This document shows, one piece after another, positions 18,296 through 27,404 of a stretch of 64,000 nucleotides of DNA; position 1 is the stretch's first letter, and every line of letters starts with the position of its first letter. Source of the DNA: Clostridiales bacterium. GTDB lineage: Bacteria > Bacillota > Clostridia > Saccharofermentanales > Saccharofermentanaceae. The position numbers were made by a program, and so were the translations under genes. The notes beneath the pieces were generated by a model, which made no database searches, had not been told where the DNA came from, and saw only the letters and a program-made list of their open reading frames with translations. Location of the stretch: the NCBI GenBank assembly GCA_017561715.1, contig JAFZBN010000015.1:248001-312000 (forward strand), given 5' to 3'.

Positions 18296-18324
18296 ATAAT
18301 AAGTCCTAATAAGGATATTGTCAA
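18296..18324 (-). promoter_or_regulatory. Promoter of the PerR-like gene
   Basis: TTGACA (18319-18324, read on the minus strand) and TATTAT (18296-18301) are 17 bp apart. The spacer holds a small inverted repeat TCCT-tatt-AGGA and AT-rich sequence overlapping the -10, a possible site for autoregulation. A consensus PerR box is not clear. The roughly 85-base leader contains a CACTTGG/CCAAGTG stem at 18251-18282. Confidence 0.7.
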
Positions 18325-18352
18325 GGATGTTTCTTAAAATCGTCTGACAAAA

Positions 18353-19960
18353 TTATCGAAGGCCGACGATCGCCGTAAATATGCCGTTTTCAAACGTCAG
18401 ATCGAGCTTGTACCCGAGGAGTTTCAGGTCGTTATCCGCGATAGAAAGACCAAGGCCGCTGCCCTTCTGAGAACGAGATGTCTCGCCTTTTACGAACGGT
18501 TTTTTCAGATCCTGAAGATTACCGATCTCACCGGAGAAACGGTTACTGATCTTAATGTCGTTTTCGGAAAGATCGATCTTCACAGTGCTTTCTTCATCGG
18601 CATATCTCGCGCAATTTGAAAACAGATTGTCGATCGCCTGAGACAGAAGTTTCGGGTCTGTCTTTCTCGAAGGCGTCTCTCCGTTTACGGACACGATGAT
18701 CTTTTTCTTCTCGAAAAGTTCACTGTATTTGATGAGGCATCCGTCGATGATCTCACGGATGTCTGTTTCCTTCGAAACGACTTTTCCCCCGGAACCTTCG
18801 CTCTTTGAAAACTGCAGGATCCCCTCGACAATGTCATTCATATCGCTTACATTCTCGCGGATCTTTTTGGCGTATTCCGCGTTTTTGTTTTCCTTGGCAG
18901 GATCGGAAGACCCGACATTACGCACTTCTTCCGCAAGGCCTTCTTCCAGGCTTTCCGCGTAAGCCGAGATCGTCGCCAGCGGCGTCTTCAGATCGTGGGC
19001 CATCGCTTCCGTGGTCTTTTTCCTGTAATCGAAGATCTCAAAAAGGGTTTTTCTTCTGAAATAAAGGATCAGCGAAATAATGAACGATCCGACAACAGCC
19101 GATGCCAGCGCAATGCCGGAGACGACCCATCTTTTCGTCGGGAACAGGTCTTTTACCGATCTTTCCTGAAAATCTTTATAGCGGATCGACCAACTCGCTC
19201 CATCCTCTTTTTCATAAGGATATGCCATATCTTTAACTTCATAGGTCATATCGTCGATATTCACCAGACAGCGTACTCTGTCGACCTGAGGCTCGACTTC
19301 ATGAAGGATCGTTTCTGAAGGCCACACAAAGTAAAAAAGCGACTTGTAAATGTAGTCTTCAACGTCCAGATCGTCCGGTCTGCATTTGATCTTGATCCCC
19401 TCAGTTTCTCTCCCGTACTCAGGAAACACATGGACATAGTCAGGCACAAAAGTGTGGGTCACAGGATCAAGATATGCAGCGCTGATCTCGTAATGGTACC
19501 CTTGTTCGAGATATTCTCTGATCGGCTCAAGATAAGACACATCTTTCAGGTAATATGCGTATGGATACCAGTTCCCTTCCAGAGATCTGTCCGTCGCAAG
19601 AACGCAAGGAGGGGCCTCTGTCGTATCCATGACCTTTTTACCGTACAGGTAGACCTCCACGTACGGAGCCGGCTCGTAAAGATACATCCTGCTCAATAAC
19701 CATCTGAGGTTAAGATACCCATATTCTTGGGAATAATAGTTTGGAAGCGTCAGATCATCAGTCAGATTTACGACATCCTGGAGCATATTCTCAAAGTCCT
19801 GCCGGCGTTCTATATTGATATCGATTTTTTTCCGGACGATGTAATACTGTGCCAGAAGAAAGCAAGCAACGATCGAGACAATAAGTACACGCACGAATAT
19901 CTTCCAGTACACCGGTTTGGTGATGGTCTTTTTCGGTTTTACGATTCCGTCTTTTTTCAT
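18353..19960 (-). CDS. Membrane sensor histidine kinase
   Basis: Two-component sensor of about 535 residues. Two membrane segments (about 18-40 and 275-300) bracket a roughly 235-residue extracytoplasmic domain with no family I recognise. The cytoplasmic part has the H-box MAHDLKTPLA (phospho-acceptor His near residue 325), an N-box NLFSNCARYA and the G-box GSGLGLSIAD. The ATG at 19960 is 13 bases after AGGAG; a TTG at 19966 has better spacing and may be the real start. It follows its partner response regulator by about 20 bp. Signal unknown. Confidence 0.9.
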   Translation of the reverse strand: MKKDGIVKPKKTITKPVYWKIFVRVLIVSIVACFLLAQYYIVRKKIDINIERRQDFENMLQDVVNLTDDLTLPNYYSQEYGYLNLRWLLSRMYLYEPAPYVEVYLYGKKVMDTTEAPPCVLATDRSLEGNWYPYAYYLKDVSYLEPIREYLEQGYHYEISAAYLDPVTHTFVPDYVHVFPEYGRETEGIKIKCRPDDLDVEDYIYKSLFYFVWPSETILHEVEPQVDRVRCLVNIDDMTYEVKDMAYPYEKEDGASWSIRYKDFQERSVKDLFPTKRWVVSGIALASAVVGSFIISLILYFRRKTLFEIFDYRKKTTEAMAHDLKTPLATISAYAESLEEGLAEEVRNVGSSDPAKENKNAEYAKKIRENVSDMNDIVEGILQFSKSEGSGGKVVSKETDIREIIDGCLIKYSELFEKKKIIVSVNGETPSRKTDPKLLSQAIDNLFSNCARYADEESTVKIDLSENDIKISNRFSGEIGNLQDLKKPFVKGETSRSQKGSGLGLSIADNDLKLLGYKLDLTFENGIFTAIVGLR

Positions 19961-19979
19961 CTTCAACAAACTGCTCCTA

Positions 19980-20654
19980 TTACGAAGTGATCTTATAGCC
20001 TCCGCCGATCACCGTCTTGATCGAGCCTCCGAAAGAACCGAGTTTTTTCCGAAGCTTCTTGATATGCGAATCCACGACTCGGTCGCTTCCTTCGAAATCA
20101 ACACCCCACACCAGATCCAGAAGTCTGTCTCTTCCCAGGACCCGCTCTCGGTTTTCCATAAGGGCTTTTAAAAGGAGATATTCTTTCGGGGCAAGAAGGA
20201 CTTCTTCCCCGTTCGCCGTCACTTCCATACGCATCGGATCGAGTTTGATCGGTCCGGAACAAAGGCACGGATCCTTTTCGGCATCGCCGCTTTTCGAGCG
20301 GGCAAGAAGCGCCAGACACTTGGCGTAAAGCACCTTCAGTGAAAAAGGCTTGACCATATACTCATCCGCGCCGAGAGCATATCCTTTGAGGATATTGTCC
20401 TCGGTGCCGAGCGCCGTCAGAAAGACGATCGGACAGTTGCTTTTTCTTCTTAATATCTTGCAGATATCAAAACCGGAAAGGCCGGGCATCATGATGTCCA
20501 GGATCGCGATATCGTATTCATTGGATTCGACGAGTTTTAAGCCTTCGATACCGTCTTTCGCCTCGTCCACTTCAAAAGCACCTGACTTTCGAAAGTAGTC
20601 GGCGACCAGTTCACGAAGCTGCTGCGCGTCCTCCACGATCAAGATCCTGTTCAT
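19980..20654 (-). CDS. OmpR-family response regulator
   Basis: Transcription factor of about 224 residues, partner of the adjacent kinase. The receiver domain has the acidic pair in LIVEDAQ, the phospho-acceptor Asp in LDIMMPG and Lys in VKPFS. The C-terminal winged helix shows LAPKEYLLLKAL and DRVVDSHIKKLRKKLG. The start is the ATG at 20654 after GGAGG; the TTG just before it is less likely. Confidence 0.93.
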   Translation of the reverse strand: MNRILIVEDAQQLRELVADYFRKSGAFEVDEAKDGIEGLKLVESNEYDIAILDIMMPGLSGFDICKILRRKSNCPIVFLTALGTEDNILKGYALGADEYMVKPFSLKVLYAKCLALLARSKSGDAEKDPCLCSGPIKLDPMRMEVTANGEEVLLAPKEYLLLKALMENRERVLGRDRLLDLVWGVDFEGSDRVVDSHIKKLRKKLGSFGGSIKTVIGGGYKITS

Positions 20655-20667
20655 CAACTAAATACCT

Positions 20668-20694
20668 CCATGACAACATGGTATACCAACCATG
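20668..20694 (-). promoter_or_regulatory. Clustered CATG inverted repeats upstream of the response regulator
   Basis: CCATG-ACAA-CATGG (20668-20681) overlaps CATGGT-ATACCA-ACCATG (20677-20694). These are the only strong symmetric elements in the 65-bp gap and may be an operator, for example for autoregulation by the response regulator. No proof from sequence. Confidence 0.35.
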
Positions 20695-20722
20695 TGTCCA
20701 TTGTTTGCCCATTAGGAAACTT

Positions 20723-23437
20723 TTAAGAAACTGAACGCTGATAGATGATCGAAGAATACTTCCTGATCGAATCTGCGATACGGGAATCAACGGACTGGAT
20801 CATCTCTCTTTCCGGACGCGCCGTGAAATATCCCTGTACCAGATCCGCTCCGAGCTGGATCACGACACGAAGTTCTTCTTCTGTCTCGACGCCTTCTGCC
20901 AAAGCCTTGATGCCATTATCGTGTGAAAACTCAATGATGTCTCTTACAAAGTGCTGTTTCTGCGGACTCTCTTCGATCCTCGCCAGAAGTGCGCGGTCGA
21001 TCTTTACATAATCCGGTTCATATCTTAAGAGGTTCGAAACATTGGAATAGCCGGTTCCGTAATCGTCAACGGCCGTCTTGATGCCCATCTTCTCATATGT
21101 CTTTTTCATAAGACGAAGCGACTCGTCCGAAACCTCGGAATGCTCGGTCAGTTCGACGACGATGGAATCCGGACGCTCGGACACATATTCTTCGAGAACG
21201 ATGATATCCTCTTCCTTCAGAAGGTGGCCCGGGATCGAGTTGATAAAGATCTTCTTTCCTCCGGTGAGTTTTCCGGTATTTTTCTTCATCATGTTGATGA
21301 CGTTATTGAAAGTCGCTTTCTCCACATCGTAGAGACGGTCGTAATACTCCGCGTAGCGAAGAACATCCAGCGGGGACAGCGGCGGTGTGACATCCGCGCG
21401 CATCAGAGCTTCATAACCGTAGATCTTCGCGGTCTTTACCTCGATGATCGGCTGGAAGTGGTAGATGATCTTGTTATCATCCAGGATCGTGCTCACGTGA
21501 CGCGCATCGCGCAGTTCTTCTTCGGTCAGATCCCTCTTCTCGAAAAGCTTTCGGGCATTTGCCTTATCGGTATTCTTCTTACTGATCGCCACGTTGACCA
21601 GTCGCTCAAGCTCCTCGGAACTCGTCGGAGAACCGCTCTGGACTCCGTAGAAAAGATCGATGCCGTACGGCGCGTCGGAATCGGCGACACGCTCGTCGAT
21701 CATCTTTATGAGACGGTCCTTTTCGACAAGCATCTCCGCGTCATCGGAACTTCTCGAGATACGAAGCGCCACCATCTCATCGTTACCGACACGGAAGCAA
21801 AGACAGTTTCTGGAAGAGAAAACCTTTTCGATCGCGCTCGCCGTGCAGACGATCACGTTATCGGCTTCTTTTCTGCCGTACTTGTTATTGATGACAGAAA
21901 GGTCCTTGATGTCGATCGCAAGCGCACTGATATAGCCACCGTTATTGTGCATCAGATGAAGAAGCGTTTCCGAACGCTCGAGGAATCCTCTGTAGTTCAG
22001 AAGTCCGGTCATGCTGTCCGTCGTAACGACGGTCTTGGCGATCTTATTACTGCCGATCAGGGCATCCGCGCGCTTGTAGCATTCGATACCGCGGCTGACG
22101 CTTTTCAGCCAGGCGCGATATTCATGCGTGATCACTTTTTCTTTATCGCCGTAACTGATCGCCGCGTATCCGAAGACACTATCCTCGTAATAAAGCGGCA
22201 TGAAGCAGTATGCTGCCGGCTTTTCCCTTTTTTCGAAAAGCTCCGGGAGCATGTCTTCTTTTTTGAAATATGTATCGGTCAGGATATGGTCGACCTTATC
22301 GTCTCTTCCGCTGCACTGGATGACGTGCATCAGATCGTCCTCATAACCCGGACCTGCCTCGCCGAGATGAGGATTCAAAACGAGATTGAAACTCTCATAT
22401 CCGCTGATATGCTGGAGCGAAACAAAGATCGTGCTGATCAGTCCCGTGAACGAAGACTGCGCGAGAAGATCCTCGTCCATGTTGTTAAGAGGCGAGAACA
22501 TCGACGACAGGGAAAGATCCGTATCCCAGGAATCTCTTCTGAAGTAGACCGGCTTTGCGCTCTCGCAGCCGCATCCGCAGGACGCGCCGTAAAAGAGCTC
22601 CGGATCACTGTCGATCATGTCCGGTTCTTTTCCGTTTAAGTAAGCGTCGATGACGATCGCGGCATTTTGTCCGAGGATGCCCGCGTCAAGGATCGCCGAA
22701 GTCACCGGGATCGGCGCGTGACGTCCTTCTTCGTTACCGTCGCAGCTGACGATCGCGATATCTTCCGGGATCGAAAGGCCCTTTTCCGTAAGTTTTTTCG
22801 CAAGACCTAAAGCCATGAAATCATTGGCGCACGCAACGGCCTGCGGAAGTTTTCCATCTCTTCCCGTCAGGCTCTCCGCGAGGCTCTCACCGCTCGTGTA
22901 CCAGAAGTCTCCGTAGAAGATCTTGTCCTCGTCGATCCGGATACAGTGATCCGTAAGCGCGTCCTTATACGCGTTCAGTCGGATGATCGAGTGCGGATGC
23001 CAGGACTTACCGGTCAAAAAAGCAATATCGCGGATACCGTGACTTTCGATCAGGTGGTTGATGATCGCTTTTGCGGGATTATAGTTGTCGATATGAATGG
23101 ACGGGAAATAGTCGCTGTCCTTATCTATGAAAAGCACTTTCCCCCGATAGCTTTCGCGAAGCCTCTTCTCGATCCTCTTTACGACACCTTCGGTCTGGAT
23201 GGTGTCGGCCATGACGACAACGGCGTCAAACTTATCAAATGACACCATATCAAAGATCGACGATTCACCTTTGCAACGCGAGGGGGAGTTCTGGTACTTG
23301 ATGTACATGGCAAACATACAAACGTCGTAATCCCTGGAAAAAGCCTCTTTCAGGAAACCTTTCAGGAACCGTTCGTGAAGGAATTCTTCGGGCTGTCCGA
23401 GCAGGACGGCGATTCTTTTACGACATGTATTCTGCAT
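20723..23437 (-). CDS. LacI-type sensor / degenerate GGDEF / EAL phosphodiesterase
   Basis: A 904-residue signalling protein. Residues about 8-285 resemble the periplasmic-binding-like ligand domain of LacI/GalR regulators (ACANDFMALGLAKKL, IAIVSCDGN) but there is no helix-turn-helix and no signal peptide or membrane segment. A GAF-like stretch follows (about 320-470). The GGDEF domain is degenerate: RVGNDEM replaces RxGGDEF. The EAL domain keeps its key residues (YEALMR, the Asn in FINSIP, ELTEH, DDYGTGYSN, KIDR, EGVET, QGY), so c-di-GMP hydrolysis is likely. The start codon lacks a clear ribosome binding site and is uncertain. Confidence 0.85.
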   Translation of the reverse strand: MQNTCRKRIAVLLGQPEEFLHERFLKGFLKEAFSRDYDVCMFAMYIKYQNSPSRCKGESSIFDMVSFDKFDAVVVMADTIQTEGVVKRIEKRLRESYRGKVLFIDKDSDYFPSIHIDNYNPAKAIINHLIESHGIRDIAFLTGKSWHPHSIIRLNAYKDALTDHCIRIDEDKIFYGDFWYTSGESLAESLTGRDGKLPQAVACANDFMALGLAKKLTEKGLSIPEDIAIVSCDGNEEGRHAPIPVTSAILDAGILGQNAAIVIDAYLNGKEPDMIDSDPELFYGASCGCGCESAKPVYFRRDSWDTDLSLSSMFSPLNNMDEDLLAQSSFTGLISTIFVSLQHISGYESFNLVLNPHLGEAGPGYEDDLMHVIQCSGRDDKVDHILTDTYFKKEDMLPELFEKREKPAAYCFMPLYYEDSVFGYAAISYGDKEKVITHEYRAWLKSVSRGIECYKRADALIGSNKIAKTVVTTDSMTGLLNYRGFLERSETLLHLMHNNGGYISALAIDIKDLSVINNKYGRKEADNVIVCTASAIEKVFSSRNCLCFRVGNDEMVALRISRSSDDAEMLVEKDRLIKMIDERVADSDAPYGIDLFYGVQSGSPTSSEELERLVNVAISKKNTDKANARKLFEKRDLTEEELRDARHVSTILDDNKIIYHFQPIIEVKTAKIYGYEALMRADVTPPLSPLDVLRYAEYYDRLYDVEKATFNNVINMMKKNTGKLTGGKKIFINSIPGHLLKEEDIIVLEEYVSERPDSIVVELTEHSEVSDESLRLMKKTYEKMGIKTAVDDYGTGYSNVSNLLRYEPDYVKIDRALLARIEESPQKQHFVRDIIEFSHDNGIKALAEGVETEEELRVVIQLGADLVQGYFTARPEREMIQSVDSRIADSIRKYSSIIYQRSVS

Positions 23438-23510
23438 GAATACATATTAAAACAAATTTGAGAAAACCTCAATTAAAGTCGCGAGAATTCACAGTTCATT
23501 TTCAAGATAT

Positions 23511-24527
23511 TCAAAGAGTTTTCTCTGCCGTTTCCTGATCGATCAGATCCTTTAAATATGTGAGCATCTGTCGTTCGTAATTTTTCTCTTCTTCGGTAAA
23601 CATCGGGTCCTCTACGGTAAGCGCCGCAAAGCCCTGTTCGATGCACTCTTTTGCCTTTTCGGGATCTTTGAGGACGAAATAAGAAAAATAGGCAAGTTTC
23701 CTTCTGCCGTTGCAGTCGCGGTCGTCTTCGATCTCATTTTTCGACTTCTCGTAATACTCTCTCGCCTTCACCGGATCTTTCTGGCGGAAAGCATAGTAAT
23801 CCATGAGGTTGGAATTTCTTGAGAAGCGGTTAATCTGTAAAAGTTTCGCTTCATTTAACAGCTCCAATTCCATTGCGCACATGGCCATCCCCGAAAGGTC
23901 ATTTTCAAACGAACACTTGCGGTAACGCATATCCAGATACAGCAGTTTATCCGGTTCGGAAGGATCCAGATGAGTAAGATCTGTTAAAGGCGGAAGCTCT
24001 ACCTCACGATAGGATCCTTTCTGATGTCTCTCATATATTTTCTCCGCGACGAAATCACGGAAAGCATTCTTTTTTGCGTACGCCTTGATCAAAGCTGCGA
24101 TGAGCATGATACCGAAACCGAAAGATCCGGCACAAACTCCATAGATGACACTGCGGTAGCAACCGTCAGAAAGACTTCTCCACTTCAAAAAAGAAAGGAT
24201 CATCACGGTGATCGCAAGGAGGATTCCGGTGATGGTAGTGACAAGATCCATGGCTCTGAATCTTTTCCTCGAGACTTTCGAATGATCCAGAAGCAGATGC
24301 GGGGCAAATACGAATTTGATCCTCTTAACAGCTAATCTTCCCTGCTTATCGCCTTCTGCGTACAGGTTTCTTTCCAGACGGAACCAGAGAAAATCCAGTC
24401 TTCGGAATTCCGCGCCCGACGGGATCAAGGTGTCGGCAATGATCGCGGTCAATATGATCAGGTAAAGTTCCAGTACAACTATACCTACGGTAAAACTGAT
24501 CAACAGATAAAGAAGAGCCAAATTCAA
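23511..24527 (-). CDS. Membrane protein with C-terminal TPR-like region
   Basis: I do not recognise a named family. The 338 residues begin with a hydrophobic segment (about 5-32), then two more (about 95-115 and 125-150). The cytoplasmic C-terminal half has paired-helix patterns (DPVKAREYYEKSKNEIE, DPEKAKECIEQGFAAL) typical of TPR repeats. The start is a TTG after GGGGG, at 24527 or 24521. It is divergent from the SPFH gene. Function unknown. Confidence 0.65.
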   Translation of the reverse strand: MNLALLYLLISFTVGIVVLELYLIILTAIIADTLIPSGAEFRRLDFLWFRLERNLYAEGDKQGRLAVKRIKFVFAPHLLLDHSKVSRKRFRAMDLVTTITGILLAITVMILSFLKWRSLSDGCYRSVIYGVCAGSFGFGIMLIAALIKAYAKKNAFRDFVAEKIYERHQKGSYREVELPPLTDLTHLDPSEPDKLLYLDMRYRKCSFENDLSGMAMCAMELELLNEAKLLQINRFSRNSNLMDYYAFRQKDPVKAREYYEKSKNEIEDDRDCNGRRKLAYFSYFVLKDPEKAKECIEQGFAALTVEDPMFTEEEKNYERQMLTYLKDLIDQETAEKTL

Positions 24528-24592
24528 ATACCCCCGGTTTCTCTCTTTCCAACCACATTAATCAAAGTGGAAAAGTCTGTCAAGGAATACTA

Positions 24593-24648
24593 TTGACAGC
24601 GTACGAATACGGGAGTAGTATATTCGTAATGATATCAGTTTGATATCA
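24593..24648 (+). promoter_or_regulatory. Promoter and tandem operators of the SPFH operon
   Basis: TTGACA (24593-24598) and TAGTAT (24616-24621) are 17 bp apart. An inverted repeat TACGAATA/TATTCGTA (24602-24609 and 24621-24628) covers the spacer and -10. Two copies of the palindrome TGATATCA start at 24630 and 24641, 11 bp apart, so they face the same side of the helix. The Arc-like protein encoded in the operon is a candidate binder. Confidence 0.7.
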
Positions 24649-24699
24649 CTTTGAATTGTTCGCAGGCTTTCAGCCAAAATAAGAAATGAGGTCATCCTT

Positions 24700-25758
24700 A
24701 TGAAAGACAACACAAACATGCAAGAGAAAGTATTAAAGGGACGCCGCATCGGCGGTCTGATCCTTTTCCTTTACATCGTATTGACGATTGCTTCTATCGC
24801 AGGCATCATCTATAGCGGCATCAATGCCACAAACGACAACCCGGATCCGCTCTGGATGTTCATCGTAAGTACCGTCTTCATCTGCATCGGCTGGTTCCCG
24901 CTTCTCGGACTTAAGGTCTTAAAGCCGAACGAAGCACTTGTTCTTACTCTTTTCGGTAAGTATATCGGCACTTTGAAGGGCGACGGATTCTTCTTCGTTA
25001 ACCCCTTCTGCACTGCATTCAACCCGGCCGCAGGCACACACCTCGGTCAGAGCGGAGATGTTTCCCAGAAAGGATCTTCTATCCTGGTAGCTGCCGCTGC
25101 GGCAAGCACCGGAACATCAGCAACAACGACAGCAGAGATGGTCTCCAGAAAGATCTCCCTTAAGGTCATGACCCTCTCGAACTCTAAGCAGAAGGTCAAT
25201 GACGTTCTCGGTAATCCGGTCGAGATCGCAGTCGCTGTTATGTGGAAAGTAAATGATACCGCGAAGGCAGTATTCAACGTCGACAACTTCAAGGAGTATC
25301 TCTCGTTGCAGTGCGACACCGCAGTAAGAAATGTCGTTAAGGTCTATCCTTACGATGTAACAGATAACGTAGATACCACAGGCGACGGTGAAGCCGATGA
25401 CGGATCCCTTCGTGGTTCCACAGAGGTCGTTGCCAACCGTATCAAGGAAGAGATCCAGAGCAAGGTTTCTGACGCGGGTCTTGAGATCGTAGACGCCCGT
25501 ATCACCTATCTCGCTTACGCACCGGAGATCGCAGCTGCGATGCTTCAGCGCCAGCAGGCTTCCGCGATCGTTGACGCGAGAAAGCTCATCGTTGACGGTG
25601 CCGTCGGCATGGTCGAGATGGCTCTGGAAAGATTGTCCGAGAAAAACACAGTCGAGCTGGACGAGGAGCGCAAGGCGGCAATGGTTTCTAACCTCCTGGT
25701 CGTACTGTGCGGCAATAAGGAAGCACAGCCAGTCGTCAATTCCGGCAGCCTCTACTGA
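24700..25758 (+). CDS. SPFH/Band 7 (stomatin-like) membrane protein
   Basis: 352 residues. Two hydrophobic segments (about 18-40 and 52-72) anchor an SPFH domain (about 75-300): [23 protein letters not shown] opens it, and [25 protein letters not shown] is the typical helical exit. A low-complexity insertion of Ala/Ser/Thr lies near residue 130. SPFH proteins form membrane-associated oligomers and organise microdomains or proteases. It is followed 19 bp later by a small Arc-like gene. The start has GAGGTCATCCTT. Confidence 0.88.
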   Translation: MKDNTNMQEKVLKGRRIGGLILFLYIVLTIASIAGIIYSGINATNDNPDPLWMFIVSTVFICIGWFPLLGLKVLKPNEALVLTLFGKYIGTLKGDGFFFVNPFCTAFNPAAGTHLGQSGDVSQKGSSILVAAAAASTGTSATTTAEMVSRKISLKVMTLSNSKQKVNDVLGNPVEIAVAVMWKVNDTAKAVFNVDNFKEYLSLQCDTAVRNVVKVYPYDVTDNVDTTGDGEADDGSLRGSTEVVANRIKEEIQSKVSDAGLEIVDARITYLAYAPEIAAAMLQRQQASAIVDARKLIVDGAVGMVEMALERLSEKNTVELDEERKAAMVSNLLVVLCGNKEAQPVVNSGSLY

Positions 25759-25777
25759 TTCACGGGAGACAGGCGTT

Positions 25778-25975
25778 ATGGCTGAGAAGAAACAGGTCCC
25801 GCTTCGGCTTTCGGCAAAGCTCTATGACGCCATCGCGGCGTGGGCCGAAGACGACTTCCGTTCCGTCAACGGACAGATCGAATACCTTCTGACCGAATGC
25901 GTCAGACAAAGAAAAAAGAACGGCAAATACGTGTCGGACGAGCTCGATAAGCCGCTTGATCTTGACATCGAGTAA
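25778..25975 (+). CDS. Arc-like ribbon-helix-helix small protein
   Basis: 65 residues. The pattern [20 protein letters not shown] then [19 protein letters not shown] matches the Arc/MetJ ribbon-helix-helix fold (one strand, two helices), with a short acidic tail. The ATG at 25778 follows GGGAGACAGGCGTT, and the gene sits 19 bp after the SPFH gene. It could regulate its own operon through the tandem TGATATCA sites, or act as an SPFH partner; both are inferences. Confidence 0.78.
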   Translation: MAEKKQVPLRLSAKLYDAIAAWAEDDFRSVNGQIEYLLTECVRQRKKNGKYVSDELDKPLDLDIE

Positions 25976-26007
25976 CAAAAGAAGACAAAAAACAGCATTT
26001 GTAGAAG

Positions 26008-26035
26008 AAGCGAGTCCCGGCAGTAGGACTCGCTT
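26008..26035 (+). terminator. Rho-independent terminator of the SPFH operon
   Basis: AAGCGAGTCC pairs with GGACTCGCTT over an 8-base loop. The T-run is weak (TTCGCATTTATT). Confidence 0.7.
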
Positions 26036-26134
26036 CGCATTTATTAAGTGAACCGAAATAGTCTATACCAGCCGTTGAATGCACGATCTTCCCGTCATGC
26101 TATAATATTCGAAAAGCACTCATGGAGGCCTCTT

Positions 26135-27316
26135 ATGAAGCAGTTACCGCCACTTCCGGATTACGACCATTGTCTCGTCAATCTCGCGAGCTCGATGCTT
26201 GTGCATTTCGGCGCAAAAGCGACAGCTCCGACGCTCCCTCTCGCCGACTCTTATCTTGCGAAGGGCTATAAGAACGTGGTCGTGATTCTTCTTGACGCCA
26301 TGGGTATTTCCATCCTCGAAAAGCACCTGTCCGAAAACGGCTTCTTCCGCTCTCACCTGGCAGGATCTTACAGCTCGGTCTTTCCGCCGACGACGGTCGC
26401 CGCGACGACATCCGTTACAAGCGGTCTTTTTCCCTGTGAAAGCGCCTGGCTCGGCTGGGATGAATTCTTCCCGCAACTCGGAAAGAACGTCACCGTTTAT
26501 ACGAATTCCGAACAGATCCAGGAAGCAGGCTCTCCTTTTGCCCTCGAAAAAGATGTAAGACTTGATGAGAACGGCTGCCCGGACATTGAACCGATCCGCC
26601 CGATCGAAGGATTTCACGCAGGGTTCAAATATACGCCTTATGAAAGCATCGTAACGAAGATGAAGAACGCAGGATCTGAGGCCTTCTTCTCTTCCCCGTA
26701 CGTCGAGCCGAATCCGCAGGACCTGGACGCCATCTTAGGACGTGTTACTGACCTCTGCAAAGAGCCCGGAAAGAAGTTCATCTACGCCTACTGGAACGAA
26801 CCGGACGGCACGATGCATAGGACAGGTACGACCAGTAAAGAGACCCACGAAGTCATCACTGCGCTGGAAAAGAGAATCGAAGAATTCGCTTCGACGCTTT
26901 CCGACACGCTTCTTTTCATCACGGCGGACCACGGACATATGGACAGCAAAAACCTCTGTTTCCTCGATTACCCGGAGATCATGAAGTGTCTTCTCCGTAT
27001 GCCTTCGATCGAGCCGCGTGCGCTGAACCTGTTCATCAAGGACGAATATAAAGAGGAGTTCCCGGCGCTTTTTGAGAAGACCTTCGGGGATAAGTTCTGG
27101 CTGGTCCCGAAAAAAGAAGTCATCGAAAGACAGCTTTTCGGCCGTGGAAATGAGCATCCGATCTTCCGTGACATGCTCGGCGACTTCCTCGCGATCGCGA
27201 TCTCCGACACATCGCTCTTTAATACGCATAAAGAAGCGGCACTCATGCCCGGCGGACACGCGGGACTTTCGAAAGAAGAACTCGAGATCCCCCTGATCGC
27301 CGTCGAACTGAAGTGA
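26135..27316 (+). CDS. Alkaline-phosphatase-superfamily phosphodiesterase / nucleotide pyrophosphatase-like protein
   Basis: 393 residues. The superfamily metal and nucleophile sites are visible: VVVILLDAMG (metal Asp near residue 55), FPPTTVAATTS (nucleophile Thr near 90), and FITADHGHMD. No signal peptide, so a cytoplasmic enzyme. The ATG at 26135 follows GGAGGCCTCTT; the longer frame has no ribosome binding site and overlaps the promoter (TGCTATAAT ending at 26106). A GAAAAGCAC copy lies in the 5' leader at 26111. Substrate unknown. Confidence 0.8.
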   Translation: MKQLPPLPDYDHCLVNLASSMLVHFGAKATAPTLPLADSYLAKGYKNVVVILLDAMGISILEKHLSENGFFRSHLAGSYSSVFPPTTVAATTSVTSGLFPCESAWLGWDEFFPQLGKNVTVYTNSEQIQEAGSPFALEKDVRLDENGCPDIEPIRPIEGFHAGFKYTPYESIVTKMKNAGSEAFFSSPYVEPNPQDLDAILGRVTDLCKEPGKKFIYAYWNEPDGTMHRTGTTSKETHEVITALEKRIEEFASTLSDTLLFITADHGHMDSKNLCFLDYPEIMKCLLRMPSIEPRALNLFIKDEYKEEFPALFEKTFGDKFWLVPKKEVIERQLFGRGNEHPIFRDMLGDFLAIAISDTSLFNTHKEAALMPGGHAGLSKEELEIPLIAVELK

Positions 27317-27404
27317 ACGATACAACCTCTTTGAAGTTTGGTATACTTGATTCATGCGAAGTACTTTTCGCGAAGAAACAAGATTTCTAAATGAGGTGGA
27401 TCTT

